Assembly: GCA_021772775.1 (NCBI GenBank) | Contig: JAJFLH010000030.1 | Coordinates: forward strand, 1-56,423 | Length of the DNA stretch: 56,423 nucleotides | Source of the DNA: Mariprofundus sp. | GTDB taxonomy: Bacteria; Pseudomonadota; Zetaproteobacteria; Mariprofundales; Mariprofundaceae | Direction: 5' to 3' | Part shown: piece after piece, positions 25,161-34,758 of the stretch | Layout: each line of letters opens with the position of its first letter | Position numbering within the stretch: position 1 is the stretch's first letter | The notes under the pieces: generated by a model | The model's input: only the letters and a program-made list of their open reading frames with translations | Told to the model about the DNA's origin: nothing | Databases searched by the model: none | Made by a program: the position numbers and the translations under genes

Positions 25161-27755
25161 TTAAGTACTACCCTGAACCGTCAGCAGATCATGATTCATT
25201 TCAACATGAATAGAATCACCAGCTTGATCTGCGATCAATAAACGCGCAATTGGAGTCTCCAATTGCTCCTGTATAAAGCGTTTCAAAGGTCTTGCTCCAA
25301 ATACCGGATCATAACCTTTCTGCCCCAGCCACTGCACCGCCGCATCCGAGATCTCAAGTAACACCTGCTGCTCAGACAAACGCTGAATCAACTCAGCCAG
25401 AAACAGCTTCACAATATTAGCCACAACAGCTTGTGTAAGCGGCTTAAACAGCACTGTATCATCTAAGCGATTAAGGAATTCAGGTCTGAAATGCTCCCTG
25501 AGCGCCGAAATCACATGGGCACTGACTGCATCATCCACCTCTCCTTCATCGTCGATACCGTCGAGCATATATTCAGAACCGATATTACTGGTCATGATAA
25601 TAATTGTATTCTGGAAATTTACTGTACGACCATGACTATCGGTCAGACGACCATCATCCAGCAGTTGCAACAGCACATTGAACACATCCGGATGTGCTTT
25701 CTCAACCTCATCCAACAGCAACACACAATAGGGCTTACGACGCACCGCCTCAGTCAACTGCCCCCCCTGCTCAAAACCTACATAACCCGGAGGTGCACCG
25801 AGCAGACGTGATACGGCATGTTTCTCCATATATTCGGACATATCAATACGCACCATATTCTCTTCACTATCAAACAGAGTACGTGCCACTGTGCGCGCCA
25901 GCTCGGTTTTACCTACGCCAGTGGGTCCTAAAAACAGAAATGATCCAATCGGCTTCTGTTGATCACGAATACCCGCACGCGCCCGTAGCACCGCATCAGC
26001 CACCGCTTTGACCGCTTCATTCTGACCAATCACCCGCTGCTGCAACACAGACTCCAGCCGCAGCAATTTTTGGCGCTCCCCCTCCAATAGGCGGGTCATC
26101 TGAATGCCTGTCCAGCGCGCCACCACCTCAGCAATCTCCTCTTCACTCACCTCTTCACTAATCAAACCTTCGCGCTCTTTAACCACCAGCTCAAGTTGTG
26201 CAAGCTGCTTCTCCAACTCAGGTAGCCTGCCATAACGCAGCGTGGCCGTTTTCTCCAGATCATAGCGACGCTCGGCCGATTCAATGTCGAGTTTTGTTTG
26301 CTCGATCTTCTCCCGCAACGTCTGTACTTGTCCCATCGCGCCCTTTTCTTGCTCCCAACGCGCCCGCATCACATCACGCTGTTCTTGCAGATCAACCAAC
26401 TCCTTACGCAAGGCAGACAAGCGCTTTTGACTCGCTTCATCTTTTTCCTTCTTCAGCGCTGTCTCTTCAATTTCTAGGCGCATAGTTTTACGGGACAGTG
26501 CATCAAGCTCAGCAGGCATCGAATCCATTTCGGTACGAATGGAGGCACACGCTTCATCCACCAGGTCGATGGCTTTGTCAGGCAAAAAACGATCAGAAAT
26601 ATAACGATCCGACAGCGTTGCCGCCGCCACCAGCGCCGCATCTGAGATGCGAACACCATGATGCAGCTCAAAACGTTCGCGGATTCCTCTTAGAATCGAA
26701 ATCGTATCGGCAACATCGGGGGCATCGACAAGCACAGGCTGAAAACGGCGCTCTAAAGCCGCATCCTTTTCAATATACAAACGGTGCTCATTCAATGTTG
26801 TTGCACCAATACAGTGCAGTTCACCACGCGCCAGCATCGGCTTGAGCATATTGCCCGCATCACTACTGCCTTCAGTCTTCCCGGCTCCGACAATGCTATG
26901 TAACTCATCAATAAATAGCAGTGTACGCCCTTCAGAGGCTTTGATCTCCTGCAATACCGCTTTAAGACGCTCCTCAAATTCACCACGGTATTTCGCGCCT
27001 GCCATAAGCGATGTCATATCCAATGAAAACAGAGTCCGATTTTTCAATCCTTCCGGCACATCACCAGAAACAATGCGCTGCGCCAAACCTTCAGCAATAG
27101 CTGTCTTACCCACACCCGGTTCACCAATCAGCACAGGATTGTTCTTGGTTTTGCGAGACAGAATACGAATCACTGAACGAATCTCCGTATCTCGCCCAAT
27201 CACCGGGTCAAGCTTGCCTGCTCGTGCCAGCTCCACCAGATCACAGCCATATTTTTTCAGGGCTTCATATTGGGATTCGGGCGAATCCGTTGTCACCCTT
27301 TGATTTCCACGTACTATGTTTACAGTTTCAAGAAATGAGTCGCGCGTGATTCCCTGCGCTTTAAACAACTTACCCGCATCACTGCCATCAGCCTCATCGA
27401 TAAAACCCAACAGGACATGTTCAACTGAGATGAAGTCATCATGCATCTGCTCAGCTTCATCACCAGCTCGCGCCAACAAACTTTGCAAACGCTGTGTAAT
27501 ATAGACCTTATCGATTTCAAAACTTTGGCCGCTTACCTTCGGACGTTTAGCTAACGATTGTTGAATTTTAGTTTTGAATAGATTGAGATCTTTACCTGCC
27601 TGTTCAAGCAGACGCGGCGCAAGACCATCATTTTGAACCAACAACTCTACCAGCAAATGCTCACCATCAACCTGTTGATGCGACAACCGCGCTGCCAATG
27701 TCTGACTCGCAGCCAAGGCTTCATTCAATTTTTGGGTCATTCGGCTCAAATCCAT
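25161..27755 (-). CDS. clpB: ATP-dependent disaggregase ClpB
   Basis: A full-length 864-residue ClpB. The N-domain covers about residues 1-150. The first AAA+ module has Walker A GEPGVGKT (211-218) and LLFIDELHSIVGAG. The middle coiled-coil domain (about 405-525, rich in Glu, Lys, Arg and Leu) marks ClpB rather than ClpA or ClpC. The second AAA+ module has GPTGVGKTELA and LLLDEVEKAHPDVF. It extracts proteins from aggregates with DnaK. The ATG is preceded by TGGAGCG. It lies only 37 bp downstream of a hybrid sensor kinase gene on the same strand, so it may be read partly from that operon. No heat-shock promoter was recognised in this gap. Confidence 0.97.
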   Translation of the reverse strand: MDLSRMTQKLNEALAASQTLAARLSHQQVDGEHLLVELLVQNDGLAPRLLEQAGKDLNLFKTKIQQSLAKRPKVSGQSFEIDKVYITQRLQSLLARAGDEAEQMHDDFISVEHVLLGFIDEADGSDAGKLFKAQGITRDSFLETVNIVRGNQRVTTDSPESQYEALKKYGCDLVELARAGKLDPVIGRDTEIRSVIRILSRKTKNNPVLIGEPGVGKTAIAEGLAQRIVSGDVPEGLKNRTLFSLDMTSLMAGAKYRGEFEERLKAVLQEIKASEGRTLLFIDELHSIVGAGKTEGSSDAGNMLKPMLARGELHCIGATTLNEHRLYIEKDAALERRFQPVLVDAPDVADTISILRGIRERFELHHGVRISDAALVAAATLSDRYISDRFLPDKAIDLVDEACASIRTEMDSMPAELDALSRKTMRLEIEETALKKEKDEASQKRLSALRKELVDLQEQRDVMRARWEQEKGAMGQVQTLREKIEQTKLDIESAERRYDLEKTATLRYGRLPELEKQLAQLELVVKEREGLISEEVSEEEIAEVVARWTGIQMTRLLEGERQKLLRLESVLQQRVIGQNEAVKAVADAVLRARAGIRDQQKPIGSFLFLGPTGVGKTELARTVARTLFDSEENMVRIDMSEYMEKHAVSRLLGAPPGYVGFEQGGQLTEAVRRKPYCVLLLDEVEKAHPDVFNVLLQLLDDGRLTDSHGRTVNFQNTIIIMTSNIGSEYMLDGIDDEGEVDDAVSAHVISALREHFRPEFLNRLDDTVLFKPLTQAVVANIVKLFLAELIQRLSEQQVLLEISDAAVQWLGQKGYDPVFGARPLKRFIQEQLETPIARLLIADQAGDSIHVEMNHDLLTVQGST

Positions 27756-27792
27756 ATCAACGCTCCATAGCTTACTATATGGGGGTGAAAGC

Positions 27793-30453
27793 TCAGGAGT
27801 TCAAGTCAGGTTCACCATTCACATTGAGCCCTGCAACACCCAGGCGTGATACCTCAGATAAGAGTGTACTTCTCGAATATGGTTTTTTCACAAAACCAGC
27901 TAGCCCATGACGTTTAAGGCGTTCAACCGCTTCAGTATCTAAAAAACCACTACTTAAAACGATGTTTGCATCAGGATTAATGGCGCGAATAGCATGAAAT
28001 GCCTGTTCTCCATCCATTTCCGGCATCGTCAAATCCATCAACACCAGACTAATCTCATCCGCATATTGACGAAATATCTGCAAAGCCTGTTCTCCATTAT
28101 TTGCTGTTATCACCCGAACACCTTCTCTCTCAAGCAGACGCCTGGCAACATCTCGCACTGCATCTTCATCATCGACCAGCAGCACTGCACCCTGCATATC
28201 CGGCTCTACTCTCACATCCAAAACAGGTCGTTTCGGCTGTGGTTTTTCCGCTACAAACAGAGGCAGGTAAACGGTGAATTTAGAGCCCTTATCCAGCTCA
28301 CTGTGGAGTGCCAGTGTACCACCGTGACTGCGCACAATACCCAACAAAGCAGCCAAACCTAGTCCTGTACCTGTCTCCTTGGTGGTGAAAAAAGGATCAA
28401 AAATACGCAACTGCGTATCTTCATCCATACCACAACCTGAATCCTTCACCTCGACATAGACATACATACCTTCTTGTAAATCATTGGCCATATACATGCT
28501 GGAAAAATCCAATTCGGCAAGATTACACACCCCGGTGTGCAGATAGACACTGCCTGCATTGCCATGCATTGATTCAGAGGCATTCGTCATCAAATTCATC
28601 ACCAGCTGCGTTAACTGATTACGATCACCATATACATCAGGTAACGCCTCCATCAAGTCGAGGGTCAATGTGATCTTTTTACCAATCACCGTACTCAGCA
28701 ACTCAGAGACTTCTTGAATCAGCACATTGAAATTCTGGTGCCCCATAGTCAAACGCCCCTGACCAGAATAGGCTAACATCTGTTTCACCAGATCAGCACC
28801 ACGTCGTGCCGATATAAATATCTTGTCCAGATATTGGCGCATTTCACCCTGAGCCGATGATTCAAGCATCGCCAACTCAGCATTGCCCATCACCCCAACC
28901 AGCATATTGTTGAAATCGTGTGCAATCCCCCCTGCCAACACACCAATGCTTTCCATTTTCTGAGCCTGTTGCAGTTGACCAGTCAGCTCCTGGCTCTCCA
29001 TCTCAGCTTTTTTACGCTCTGTAATATTGCGGACATTGCCTTCAATACCCTCTACTTTATCCTGCTTATCACGGAAATATTGTGAATTGACTTCAGCCCA
29101 TAATCGCGAGCCATCTTTATGCTTTAAACAGATCTCAAAATGCTGCAGGTCGCCACCGCTAGCCTGCAAAGCCTGAAGAAACAGATCACGACCACTTTTC
29201 TCATAATACAAAAAGTTTAAAGGCTTACCGATCAACTCATCACGTTTGTAGCCCAATTGACGCTCACAAGCCAGAGATACCCAAATCACTTTCCCTTCGA
29301 TATTGGCGCGATAATACGCATCCTGCATATGATCGAGAATATCTTTATACTCATGTGTAATTTGATCCAACGCCTGTGTTCGTTTGCGGATGCCTTGCCG
29401 CAGTTGTAAACTATAAAGATAGAGAAATAGCACCAACACAGCCAATGATGCTAAAGCAATCCAATAGCGATATTGCCAAAGCCTTTCCCGAATAGGTGAT
29501 TCCGGTTGATAGATAAAACCATCCCAATCTATCACTGCATAAGTATGACCTAAACTTTCAAACATCGTGGCAATATATTGCCAGCGTTTCAAATTAGAGT
29601 AGCCGATAGGTACAACTTTCGAGATCATCAAATCAGCTATCGCTTTGGCTTCGTTACTTAAATGGGCGACAGATTTATGCTGGCTATCGTACTTCTCTTT
29701 GATCAAAGCAATAATCTCTTGCTGATGAGCAAGTGCATATTCCCAACCTTTGATCGAAGCACGACGAAAAGCTGCTGCCCGCTCCGGATTGGATTGTATC
29801 TCAGCTTCTGTTGTCAGCAGTGTATCACCATAGAAATCAATACCATAATCTCTGGGGAAAAACATTTTAAACGCAATCCCTTGCTGCTTGAGTAAAAAGA
29901 AGTCACTGCAACTGTAACCCGAAAAAGCATCTGAACGACCTTCAAGCAGATCTTCAATACGACCAATAGGAAGGCGTTCATAATCAGCCTTAGTCAGTCC
30001 CATCTGACTCAGCATCGCCTGCACTTCTATGGCCAAAAAACCCGCTCGCATCATCACACGTTTAGCGCGCAGATCATCCAGGTCTTTGATATCGGGGCGT
30101 GTATATATGACTTGGGGGGAGTGCTGAAAGATGCTTGCCAAAACCACCACTGGTTTGGCTTCTGCGCGTGATAACAAAACACCCACATCACCCACCGCAT
30201 ATTGCACATCACCAGCCAACATTTTCTGCAAAGGGCTTTGCTCCGGTCCACCCTCAATCAGCTCAACATGAAGCCCTTCATCTGCATAATAACCTTTTTC
30301 AAGTGCGGCGTAATAACCCGCGAACTGAAACTGATGTTTCCATTTCAATTGAAGACGGACAACATCATCCTGATCAACATCCGCAGCCTGAGAGGGTGCC
30401 ACTACTGATACCCAGACAACAGACAAAAAACAGATACTAATCAGCCACTTCAT
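27793..30453 (-). CDS. Hybrid sensor histidine kinase with NMT1/THI5-like periplasmic sensor
   Basis: An 886-residue membrane protein. A signal peptide (1-24) is followed by an NMT1/THI5-like solute-binding domain (about 30-310; KWKHQFQFAGYYAALEKGYY). Next come one membrane helix (331-349), a PAS domain (about 365-485), a HisKA segment with phospho-acceptor His512 (GGIAHDFNNML), an ATPase domain with MNLMTNASESM and GTGLGLAALLGIV, and a C-terminal receiver with Asp807 (VLMDLTMPEMDG). The binding domain resembles those that carry pyrimidine-type thiamine precursors, but the ligand here is unknown. It follows a small exported protein by 14 bp and precedes clpB. There is no output domain, so it needs a partner regulator. 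Confidence 0.9.
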   Translation of the reverse strand: MKWLISICFLSVVWVSVVAPSQAADVDQDDVVRLQLKWKHQFQFAGYYAALEKGYYADEGLHVELIEGGPEQSPLQKMLAGDVQYAVGDVGVLLSRAEAKPVVVLASIFQHSPQVIYTRPDIKDLDDLRAKRVMMRAGFLAIEVQAMLSQMGLTKADYERLPIGRIEDLLEGRSDAFSGYSCSDFFLLKQQGIAFKMFFPRDYGIDFYGDTLLTTEAEIQSNPERAAAFRRASIKGWEYALAHQQEIIALIKEKYDSQHKSVAHLSNEAKAIADLMISKVVPIGYSNLKRWQYIATMFESLGHTYAVIDWDGFIYQPESPIRERLWQYRYWIALASLAVLVLFLYLYSLQLRQGIRKRTQALDQITHEYKDILDHMQDAYYRANIEGKVIWVSLACERQLGYKRDELIGKPLNFLYYEKSGRDLFLQALQASGGDLQHFEICLKHKDGSRLWAEVNSQYFRDKQDKVEGIEGNVRNITERKKAEMESQELTGQLQQAQKMESIGVLAGGIAHDFNNMLVGVMGNAELAMLESSAQGEMRQYLDKIFISARRGADLVKQMLAYSGQGRLTMGHQNFNVLIQEVSELLSTVIGKKITLTLDLMEALPDVYGDRNQLTQLVMNLMTNASESMHGNAGSVYLHTGVCNLAELDFSSMYMANDLQEGMYVYVEVKDSGCGMDEDTQLRIFDPFFTTKETGTGLGLAALLGIVRSHGGTLALHSELDKGSKFTVYLPLFVAEKPQPKRPVLDVRVEPDMQGAVLLVDDEDAVRDVARRLLEREGVRVITANNGEQALQIFRQYADEISLVLMDLTMPEMDGEQAFHAIRAINPDANIVLSSGFLDTEAVERLKRHGLAGFVKKPYSRSTLLSEVSRLGVAGLNVNGEPDLNS

Positions 30454-30467
30454 GGCTAGAGCTTATC

Positions 30468-30902
30468 TTAACGAGCCGGAAGTTCCACCACAAAAACTGA
30501 GACCTTGGCCACTGCAACCGGATTAGAATTCGACACTTCAACAATCAAATCATCCTGGCCTGATATATTATCAAAACGCGTTTGAAACTCATGGCCACCA
30601 ACACGATAACTTCGCTGTTGCACCTGTGTTGCTTCCACATCGCCCTTAACCCGGACAATGCGAAATGTCAGTGGTCCAACTGCATCTGAAATCATTGTGA
30701 CCTCAAAATAACCTTTCCTGTCCGGCATATCAAAGAACTCGCGCGATTTTTGAAACGGAGGCACATTGGCATCACGGTAATAGAGATACTCTTCATCAAA
30801 CTCAACCGCCTGCAGCGAGGAGACGCCTGTAAAAACCGACGATAAAATAACCAATAACAGAAGAGGCAACTTCGGCCTGATGAATCGAACTTTAATACTC
30901 AT
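30468..30902 (-). CDS. Small exported protein of unknown function
   Basis: A 144-residue protein with a signal peptide (about residues 1-32, LPLLLLVILSSVFTGVSSLQA) and a mature beta-rich region such as GYFEVTMISDAVGPLTFRIV and DDLIVEVSNSNPVAVAKVSV. I do not recognise the family. The start overlaps the stop of the sigma-54 type regulator (4 bp), and the stop lies 14 bp from the hybrid kinase start, so it is made together with two signalling proteins. A periplasmic accessory or sensor role is inferred from context only. No cysteine for lipidation is present. Confidence 0.75.
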   Translation of the reverse strand: MSIKVRFIRPKLPLLLLVILSSVFTGVSSLQAVEFDEEYLYYRDANVPPFQKSREFFDMPDRKGYFEVTMISDAVGPLTFRIVRVKGDVEATQVQQRSYRVGGHEFQTRFDNISGQDDLIVEVSNSNPVAVAKVSVFVVELPAR

Positions 30903-32311
30903 GGACTTTCATGTGCCTCAATATCATATTTATCACACAGATAACGCATTTTATCCTTGGCCCGATCACCAAAACCAAGCCAGCGACCGGCTCTCGCTTT
31001 GATATGCTGATTCCGTTCCAACGCCACTTCCACCAATTTCATTTCAAAAGCAGCCACCGCTTTTTCGGCTCTGATGCCGGAATCAGGCAACTGCTGCAGC
31101 CACTGCTCCAGTGGATCAGCATCTTCATTGACCAGCTGAGGCCCCATCAGCGAAGGAATAGACTCTACCTTATCTCCAGTTGCCAATACGATTGCTCGCT
31201 CAATTACATTCTCCAGCTCGCGCACATTGCCCGGCCAGCTATAACGCTCCAACTGCTCCAACACATGATCAGACAAAGGCTGCATGCGTTTTCCGCACAT
31301 CGCCGCTTTGCGCAATAAAATTGCATCCGACAATAATGGCAGATCTTCGATATGGTCACGCATTGCTGGCACCCTGACTTCCACCACTTGAATGCGATAA
31401 TAAAAATCATCGCGCAACGCACCTTCCTGAACTTTTTGTTCCAAATTTTCCCGACTTGAACATATCAAACGCACATCCGACTGGATAATAGCTTCCCCGC
31501 CCAGACGAGAAAATTCTCCCAACTCCAAAGCTCGAAGTAACTTGCCCTGCACCGATAATGGTAAACCAGCCACCTCATCAAGAAACAGAGTACCTCCGCT
31601 GGCACGCTCAAACCAACCAAGTTTACGTTTCACCGCACCAGCAAATGCCCCCTTCTCATAACCAAACAGTTCAGATTCCAGCAACTCAGCTGACATCGCC
31701 GCACAATTGATCGCAATGAAAGGCTGTTTTGCGCGCTGACTGGCAGCATGCAATTGCCGCGCCACCAGCTCCTTACCGGTCCCTGTTTCACCACGAATCA
31801 ACACGGTCGATGGTGCCGACGCCACTTGTGAAACCAATGCACGCAGTGCCTGCATGGCTGGCGATTCACCCAATAGGTCACTGTTAACCCGCGTATCGAG
31901 TGCACGCTGCATCTCCTGCTCTCGTATTGCCTGCCAATGCGCCTGCATACTTCGGTCAATCGTTCCTTTGACCTCATCCGGATCAAACGGTTTACCAAAA
32001 AAGTCCAGTGCTCCTAAGGACTGCGCTCGTTGTGCCAATGCACGTTCATCGTGCCCGGTAATCACAACAACCGGCGTATCTGGACTCTCTGCGCGTATTT
32101 TTTTCAGATAAGCCATACCGATTTCAGGATTATCCGGCTCAGGTGGCAAGGCAAGGTCCAACACTACCAAATCAACCCGGTTAGCCGACAGAGCATCATC
32201 GGCTCCATCCAGATCTCCAGCTTCCAGGATCTGATACGACTCTTTCAACAGCAGCTTTAAATTCAGCCGATTGATATCATTATCATCCACGACCAACACG
32301 GTTTGTTTCAT
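30899..32311 (-). CDS. Sigma-54-type response regulator (PrsR/NtrC-like) with variant GAFAGA motif
   Basis: A 470-residue regulator. The receiver domain covers 1-120 with Asp52 (VVLDLALP) and Lys107. The AAA+ domain covers about 145-385 with Walker A GETGTGKE (174-181) and Walker B TLFLDEVAG. The C-terminal Fis-like helix-turn-helix is at about 425-465. The sigma-54 contact loop reads EKGAFAGA (221-226) instead of GAFTGA; the codon is GCT where Thr would be ACT. In NtrC and PspF this Thr contacts sigma-54. It overlaps the upstream kinase gene by 4 bp, so the two form a pair. Resemblance to PrsR of PEP-CTERM exopolysaccharide systems is by eye. Confidence 0.88.
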   Translation of the reverse strand: MKQTVLVVDDNDINRLNLKLLLKESYQILEAGDLDGADDALSANRVDLVVLDLALPPEPDNPEIGMAYLKKIRAESPDTPVVVITGHDERALAQRAQSLGALDFFGKPFDPDEVKGTIDRSMQAHWQAIREQEMQRALDTRVNSDLLGESPAMQALRALVSQVASAPSTVLIRGETGTGKELVARQLHAASQRAKQPFIAINCAAMSAELLESELFGYEKGAFAGAVKRKLGWFERASGGTLFLDEVAGLPLSVQGKLLRALELGEFSRLGGEAIIQSDVRLICSSRENLEQKVQEGALRDDFYYRIQVVEVRVPAMRDHIEDLPLLSDAILLRKAAMCGKRMQPLSDHVLEQLERYSWPGNVRELENVIERAIVLATGDKVESIPSLMGPQLVNEDADPLEQWLQQLPDSGIRAEKAVAAFEMKLVEVALERNQHIKARAGRWLGFGDRAKDKMRYLCDKYDIEAHESP

Positions 32312-33714
32312 GACTGAGGCTCCTTGAGTGGTTTCTCTTCCTGCTTATGCTGCCATAAAGGTAGCCGCACAATGAAGGTGGAACCTTTGCCCACACCTCC
32401 ACTTTCTGCCGTAATGGTTCCACCATGAGCTTCAACAATGCGGCGACTCAAATAGAGACCAACACCAAGCCCATTACTTTTACTGGTGGCAAAAAGACGA
32501 AATAGCCGTTGCTGAATAAACTCTTGCTTCATACCGCAGCCTTGATCGCCCACACGAATCTCTGCCCATGATTCAGCTGCGCTATCATTTAGAACCACGT
32601 CCACTAATCGCGTCTCAATCGTAATAACGCCCTGCCCCTGCATCGCTTGCACAGCATTATCATAGAGGTTCTCAAATACCCCCTGTAACATATCGGCATC
32701 ACCTGCCACAGCACTAGCAAGAGCATGCTGCTGTTTTAGCTGCAGGGATTCAGGCCACAAACGATCACGCACACTGGCTTGCAACAAAAACACCAAATCA
32801 AGCGGTGCAATGGCTGGGTTCATGGGCACATTGGGATCAGAGATACGCTGCATCAAGGTCTGCATACGCCCGGTCACCTTACGAATAGCCACCAGCATGC
32901 GCTGCACATCGTCATCATCCAACTTACCTGAACCCAGATGATGCGCTAAAAAAGAGAGATCATGCAGGCGGTTTTTCAAATCATGTGAATGCAATTGCCG
33001 TGTGACACGCGACAGCGAATCAAGCCGGGCCGCTTCTGATTGCAAATGTGTTAAACGCGCATGCTCCAGACTCATGGCTGAAAACTTCGCCAATGACTCC
33101 AAACTATCACGCTCTTCCGCATCCATTGGCCGGCCATCTTGTCTGGGCCCTAACCACAACCAGCTTTCACCATTGGCTGCGGGCAATTTCAAACACAAAG
33201 CATAATCAGGGTGTGTATCACTATGGTGTTGTTTTTCAATGAAGGGAGCATTGGCAGGATAAGAGAACCAGCGACCATCAGCCAATTGACGTTCATCGAG
33301 TGCAGCAAAACGACGATGGCTAACATTACAAATACGCTCCAACAGAGCTGCTTCAACATCTTGAATCGGCAATTGCGCCAAATCACCGGCTCCCAATTGT
33401 CTGATCGCTGCCAAAGTATCAAGTTGATGGCGAAAGAAGATACGATCCAGCGCACGCAGCATAGCCTGCACCAAAGGGGCGTAGCCAAAAGCAGCTGAAA
33501 TAGCAGCAATCACCATGGCCCAAACAGAAACCGGTCGGCCACTTAAAACATAGACGGCCGATTCTGCCAGCATCAAGACCAGCACAAACACAGCAATGGC
33601 CACCAAAGTGGCTGATAAATAGGCGAATGAATGTACCAGACGTCTGAAATTAAAGATCAGACGCAATGAGGATCTAACAGGATCAGTAATTAGCCAGCTC
33701 CAAACGCTCTCCAC
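32308..33714 (-). CDS. Membrane histidine kinase, PrsK-like
   Basis: A 468-residue kinase with two membrane helices (about residues 30-52 and 64-86), a GAF-like region (about 100-215), and the phospho-acceptor motif LHSHDLKNRLHDL (His244), the HDLKN form seen in PrsK kinases. The ATPase domain has VFENLYDNAVQAM, GDQGCGM and GVGLYLSRRIVEAHGG. It is shorter than typical PrsK, which has more N-terminal membrane helices, so its sensor may be reduced. The ATG lies 32 bp inside dapA. A TTG at 33666 would avoid this overlap. The stop overlaps the regulator gene start, so the two are co-translated. Confidence 0.85.
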   Translation of the reverse strand: MESVWSWLITDPVRSSLRLIFNFRRLVHSFAYLSATLVAIAVFVLVLMLAESAVYVLSGRPVSVWAMVIAAISAAFGYAPLVQAMLRALDRIFFRHQLDTLAAIRQLGAGDLAQLPIQDVEAALLERICNVSHRRFAALDERQLADGRWFSYPANAPFIEKQHHSDTHPDYALCLKLPAANGESWLWLGPRQDGRPMDAEERDSLESLAKFSAMSLEHARLTHLQSEAARLDSLSRVTRQLHSHDLKNRLHDLSFLAHHLGSGKLDDDDVQRMLVAIRKVTGRMQTLMQRISDPNVPMNPAIAPLDLVFLLQASVRDRLWPESLQLKQQHALASAVAGDADMLQGVFENLYDNAVQAMQGQGVITIETRLVDVVLNDSAAESWAEIRVGDQGCGMKQEFIQQRLFRLFATSKSNGLGVGLYLSRRIVEAHGGTITAESGGVGKGSTFIVRLPLWQHKQEEKPLKEPQS

Positions 33715-34594
33715 CTAACGCCGCACCGGCTTCAAAATCTCGCATGACCTGAGACAACTGCTGTAACAGATCCCCCTCCAGTGGCAACAGAGGAAGACGC
33801 AGTTCATTTTCACACCAACCCAGCAGATGACAAGCGGCTTTTACGGGAATCGGATTTGACTCCACAAACAGCATTCTATTCAGTGATCGCATAGCAAACT
33901 GAGTCCGACGCGCTGCATCCAGATCTCCAGCACGCATCGCTTCGGTCAAGGCTTTCATTGTTTTTGGTACAATATTGGCAACTACTGAAATCACACCATG
34001 TCCACCCAGAGCCATAAAAGGCATGACACTGGCATCATCACCCGAATAGAACTCCATGCGTCCATCACATGCTGCCAGCGTATGCATCAACTGCTCCATA
34101 TCCGCTGTCGCATCTTTGATCGCAATAATATTCGACACATGAGACAAACGACCCACCGTTTCAGGCAGTATGTTCGAATTGGTACGTCCAGGCACATTGT
34201 AAATGACTTGAGGCAGATGCACTGCATCCGCAACAGCTTTGTAGTGCTGGAAAATGCCTTCCTGAGTTGGCTTGTTGTAATAGGGCGAAATCAACAGTGC
34301 TGCGTCTGCCCCTAGTGATTTAGCCGCCTCAGTCAACGCAACCGACTCAGCTGTATTATTACTACCCGTACCGGCAATCACTGGTACCCGACCAGCCACC
34401 TGATCCACAGCAATGGCAATAATCTGCTTGTGCTCTTCATACGAAAGCGTTGCAGCTTCACCCGTCGTACCGGCTGGCACCACACCATCAACACCTGCTT
34501 CAACCTGTCGCTCCAGATGCGCCCGAAATGATTCTTCATCAATGAGACCATTTGAAAAGGGGGTGACCAAAGCGGTCATTGTACCATGAAACAT
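33683..34594 (-). CDS. dapA: 4-hydroxy-tetrahydrodipicolinate synthase
   Basis: A 303-residue TIM-barrel enzyme with GTTGEAATLSYEEH, YYNKPTQEGIF, VIYNVPGRTN and the Schiff-base lysine in IIAIKDATAD, all DapA signatures. It condenses pyruvate with aspartate semialdehyde in lysine and diaminopimelate synthesis. I place the start at the ATG at 34594, with AAGGAG 7 nt upstream and the usual MFHGTMTALVTPF start; a longer in-frame extension lacks a ribosome site. It is the first gene of a minus-strand run whose later members are signalling proteins, an unusual pairing. Confidence 0.96.
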   Translation of the reverse strand: MFHGTMTALVTPFSNGLIDEESFRAHLERQVEAGVDGVVPAGTTGEAATLSYEEHKQIIAIAVDQVAGRVPVIAGTGSNNTAESVALTEAAKSLGADAALLISPYYNKPTQEGIFQHYKAVADAVHLPQVIYNVPGRTNSNILPETVGRLSHVSNIIAIKDATADMEQLMHTLAACDGRMEFYSGDDASVMPFMALGGHGVISVVANIVPKTMKALTEAMRAGDLDAARRTQFAMRSLNRMLFVESNPIPVKAACHLLGWCENELRLPLLPLEGDLLQQLSQVMRDFEAGAALGGERLELANY

Positions 34595-34758
34595 GCGTGT
34601 CTCCTTGTTCGCCATTAAAAGCTTATGCGCTGAACTATAACCACAAGAGATCATCGAGAAAGTTTTAATTATTCCTTCTAAAGTCTATGCTGATTTATTC
34701 GCTGACGACCAGAAATCACAAAACAATTGTTCGGAATAATGGAATCAGAGCAGTAAAG

